Assembly (NCBI GenBank): GCA_029856445.1
Contig: JAHQWY010000188.1
Coordinates: forward strand, 1 to 7,359
Reading direction: 5' to 3'
From: Promethearchaeia archaeon
GTDB taxonomy: Archaea; Asgardarchaeota; Lokiarchaeia; Sigyniarchaeales; SOKP01
DNA length: 7,359 bases
A program made the translations under genes and the position numbers. The notes beneath the pieces are model-generated. The model was not told the origin of the DNA. It did no database searches and saw only the letters and a program-made list of their open reading frames with translations. Shown here piece after piece: positions 5,610-7,359 of this stretch. How positions within the stretch are numbered: the first letter of the stretch is position 1; each line of letters starts with the position of its first letter.

Positions 5610-6646
5610 AATCTTTTCAATTTCTTAGGATATTCTTGAAAAGGTGTTCTTGGTTCTATACTAATCCAATCAGTATTAATTTCTAAATGAGAGAGAGTTC
5701 TTAATAAATCAAATGTTAACCATCGAGACGCTTGAGGGTGTAATGAAGATTTCCATATTCCATATTCATTTTGTTCCGCTTTAACAAAATCTACGAGTTC
5801 TGAAATCCTCTCATCTTCTAATGAAGCACCAATCTTCCAGCAAAGTTTTAAAATGTGAGCTGCATCCATTTTGGAATAGTAGGTTCTCCAACCTTTTGAT
5901 TCTTCTAATCCAATAAGACGAGAAATAATGAATCCCAATAAATATTTTTGCTTGCTCTCAATTCCTAAAGTTAAATCAAGAGCTTTTTTAGCTTCATCAC
6001 TTCTACATCTTTTTGGGTGATATGCTAAACAATTTAGCACGGCGATCGTTGACGACCTACACCCCCAGCGACTATGTGGGATCCTGCGATAACCACCTAC
6101 TTTTCCATAAACTCCAGACGCAGTTCCAGTAGACCAAGTTCCATCTTCTAATCTTTGTTTCATTAGCCAGTCATATGCTCCTTCTGCACGTTTATCTGTA
6201 GAAAAACCACATGCAGCTAGTCCTTCTAATGGAGTTGCAGTCTGCAGAGGTATCATGTCATATCCCCGAATTTCTTCAGAAGGACCCTTTTTAGTATTTG
6301 GAATCGGCCATGAATGATCATCTAATTGTTTCGAATAAACATAATCAGCAGCTTTTCTAACAACAATATGATTTTCATCAAATCCAAGATATCCTAACCT
6401 TACTAATGCTTGAGAAGTTGCTTGAAGATTACCTGTAGTGGAAACTTTCCCAGTAAGATCTACACTGCTCCAAGAACCGTCAGGTAATTGAGACTTAATA
6501 AGGGATTCGACAATCGGATCCTTTTCACGCAAATTGAATAATTCTTGGACTTCATTATCATTATTCGGACGATTCAGAAGTTCTCTTAAAACAAGAAGTC
6601 TTAAGTTTGGTGAAGGATCTGTTAATAATAATGGAACCCAAGTCAT
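5606..6646 (-). CDS. Prenyltransferase/squalene-oxidase repeat (alpha-alpha toroid) protein
   Basis: 346 residues built of helical-pair repeats with QW-like motifs: Q53-LPDGSW59, Q107-LDDHSW113, Q164-RLEDGTW171 and Q292-NEYGIW298. This is the terpenoid-cyclase/protein-prenyltransferase toroid fold. The N-terminus (DPSPNLRLLVLRELLNRPNN, then about 20 residues to the first repeat) resembles a group I recall from bacteria and archaea that is often mislabelled 'nitrogen fixation protein NifH'. No D-x-D-D catalytic motif of class II terpene cyclases is visible and no obvious protein-prenyltransferase zinc triad, so enzymatic activity is unproven. No signal peptide is present. It starts at an ATG sharing ATGA with the stop of the UvrA-like gene and has a strong GGAGG site, so the two are co-expressed. 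A binding or scaffold role with the UvrA-like ATPase is one inference. Confidence 0.82.
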   Translation of the reverse strand: MTWVPLLLTDPSPNLRLLVLRELLNRPNNDNEVQELFNLREKDPIVESLIKSQLPDGSWSSVDLTGKVSTTGNLQATSQALVRLGYLGFDENHIVVRKAADYVYSKQLDDHSWPIPNTKKGPSEEIRGYDMIPLQTATPLEGLAACGFSTDKRAEGAYDWLMKQRLEDGTWSTGTASGVYGKVGGYRRIPHSRWGCRSSTIAVLNCLAYHPKRCRSDEAKKALDLTLGIESKQKYLLGFIISRLIGLEESKGWRTYYSKMDAAHILKLCWKIGASLEDERISELVDFVKAEQNEYGIWKSSLHPQASRWLTFDLLRTLSHLEINTDWISIEPRTPFQEYPKKLKRF

Positions 6647-7359
6647 TTTATCTCCTCCAAGACTTCTTTTATGTATGGTGCTGTAGGAGTTTTTGATTCT
6701 ACCATCATTTCAGGAGTACCAGAGTAAATTTGGTTACCACCATTTTCCCCTCCTTCAGGACCAAGTTCTATAATCCAATCACAAGCAGCTAGAAAATGTG
6801 GATGATGTTCAATAACAACGACAGTATTCCCCTTCTCAACTAATCGTTGTAGAACTTTAATAAGACGGGAGATATCTTCCATATGTTGTCCCACAGTGGG
6901 TTCATCTAAGATGTACATTGACTTTTTGACACTCTTCCTATTTAACTCCTTTGCGATTTTAAGTCTTTGGGCTTCTCCTCCTGATAAAGTATAGGCGGAT
7001 TGGTTCAATACTAGATATCCAAGACCAACTTCCTTTACGATCCTCAGTTTTTTTTCAATATTTTCCTCCTCTTTGAATAATTCATAGATTTCATCAATAG
7101 TGAGTTCATTTAATTCAGGGAGCGTTATGCCATTGACTTTGACATTCCATGCATCTAAAGAATAACCTGCTCCATTACAAACATCACATGTATCGTAAAT
7201 ATTGGGTAGAAATCCTAGGTCGGTTTTAATTTTACCACGTCCTTTACAGGCAGTACATGACTTATGAAGATCTTTTTCAGTTAAGCCTGAAGATAATGCA
7301 TCTTCGCTTTCAGCAAATATTTTATAGAAATTTTTTCTTAATCCTAGGAAATTCATGGG
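6643..7359 (-). CDS. UvrA-family ATPase, C-terminal part (probably a UvrA paralogue), cut by the window edge
   Basis: The last ~238 residues of a UvrA-type ABC ATPase. Numbered from the first visible Met (base 7356, internal and not a start): the C-terminal zinc finger is C34-x2-C37 and C57-x2-C60 around GFLPNIYD, the ABC signature is LSGGEAQRLK (124-133), Walker B is MYILDE (147-152), the switch region is IEHHPH (182-187), then IELGPEGG (196-203). UvrA binds damaged DNA and hands it to UvrB for excision. Several positions depart from classic UvrA: DEPTVGQH instead of the usual DEPTTGLH, EHHPH instead of EHN, CNGAGY instead of C-x-GKRY, and a tail TPTAPYIKEVLEEI. This points to a divergent paralogue of the UvrA2/DrrC sort rather than the repair enzyme itself. 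The N-terminal nucleotide-binding half is outside the window. It is the upstream gene of the pair with the toroid protein. Confidence 0.88.
   Translation of the reverse strand, partial: PMNFLGLRKNFYKIFAESEDALSSGLTEKDLHKSCTACKGRGKIKTDLGFLPNIYDTCDVCNGAGYSLDAWNVKVNGITLPELNELTIDEIYELFKEEENIEKKLRIVKEVGLGYLVLNQSAYTLSGGEAQRLKIAKELNRKSVKKSMYILDEPTVGQHMEDISRLIKVLQRLVEKGNTVVVIEHHPHFLAACDWIIELGPEGGENGGNQIYSGTPEMMVESKTPTAPYIKEVLEEIK
6654..6658 (-). promoter_or_regulatory. Strong Shine-Dalgarno of the toroid-protein gene, inside the UvrA-like gene
   Basis: GGAGG on the - strand, 7 nt before the ATG at 6646. It lies within the last codons of the UvrA-like gene, whose TGA overlaps the ATG (ATGA). This fixes the start of the toroid protein and indicates translational coupling. 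Confidence 0.75.

Noticed and set aside
5930..6340. Terpene cyclase assignment based on LDD in LDDHSW
   Set aside because: The DD belongs to a QW-like repeat and is not the catalytic D-x-D-D motif.
7354..7356. ATG at 7356 as the start of the UvrA-like gene
   Set aside because: The residues around it align with the interior of UvrA just before the second zinc finger, and the frame stays open to the window end, so the gene continues outside.
1..7359. tRNA, rRNA, CRISPR array, insertion sequence or riboswitch
   Set aside because: No cloverleaf, rRNA-like segment, regularly spaced repeats, transposase or terminal inverted repeats were seen on either strand by reading.

Overview
The window is strongly A+T-rich and gene-dense, and looks archaeal. 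Short TATA-like boxes sit upstream of genes, T-tracts rather than strong GC hairpins follow them, and the gene content is typical of uncultured archaea: a GPH-type transporter, a DrrA/DrrB-type ABC pair, an ArsR-like winged helix, a cytosolic serine-hydrolase homologue and a UvrA-family protein. An Asgard (Lokiarchaeia-like) source is my best guess. It rests on composition and protein style only; no marker gene is present.

Layout: (1) 2-121, C-terminal tail of an unknown + strand gene. (2) 261-1661 (+), a 12-helix GPH/MelB-type symporter with two small dyads in its leader. (3) 1776-3735 (-), an operon of three genes: a previously unlisted 52-residue Cys-rich protein (3577-3735), an ABC ATPase and an ABC-2 permease. 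(4) 3865-4215 (+), a divergent winged-helix regulator with a C-x3-C insertion, sharing a 129-bp AT-rich promoter region with the operon. (5) 4216-4484, a low-coding stretch with possible remnants or a tiny membrane peptide. (6) 4494-5609 (+), a beta-lactamase/penicillin-binding-like serine hydrolase. (7) 5606-7359 (-), a two-gene operon: a divergent UvrA paralogue cut by the window edge, then, overlapping by ATGA, an alpha-alpha toroid (prenyltransferase/squalene-oxidase repeat) protein. The toroid gene and the hydrolase gene overlap tail to tail by 4 bp.

How the genes may work together: the regulator, Cys-rich peptide and ABC exporter form a compact module. Cysteines in both the regulator and the peptide make a metal- or thiol-sensing efflux cassette the most interesting hypothesis. 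A DrrA/DrrB-like exporter within a few kb of a UvrA paralogue recalls antibiotic self-resistance clusters that pair DrrAB with the UvrA-like DrrC, but nothing shows that the two operons are functionally linked. The UvrA-paralogue/toroid pair is translationally coupled and is the second candidate for an undescribed system.
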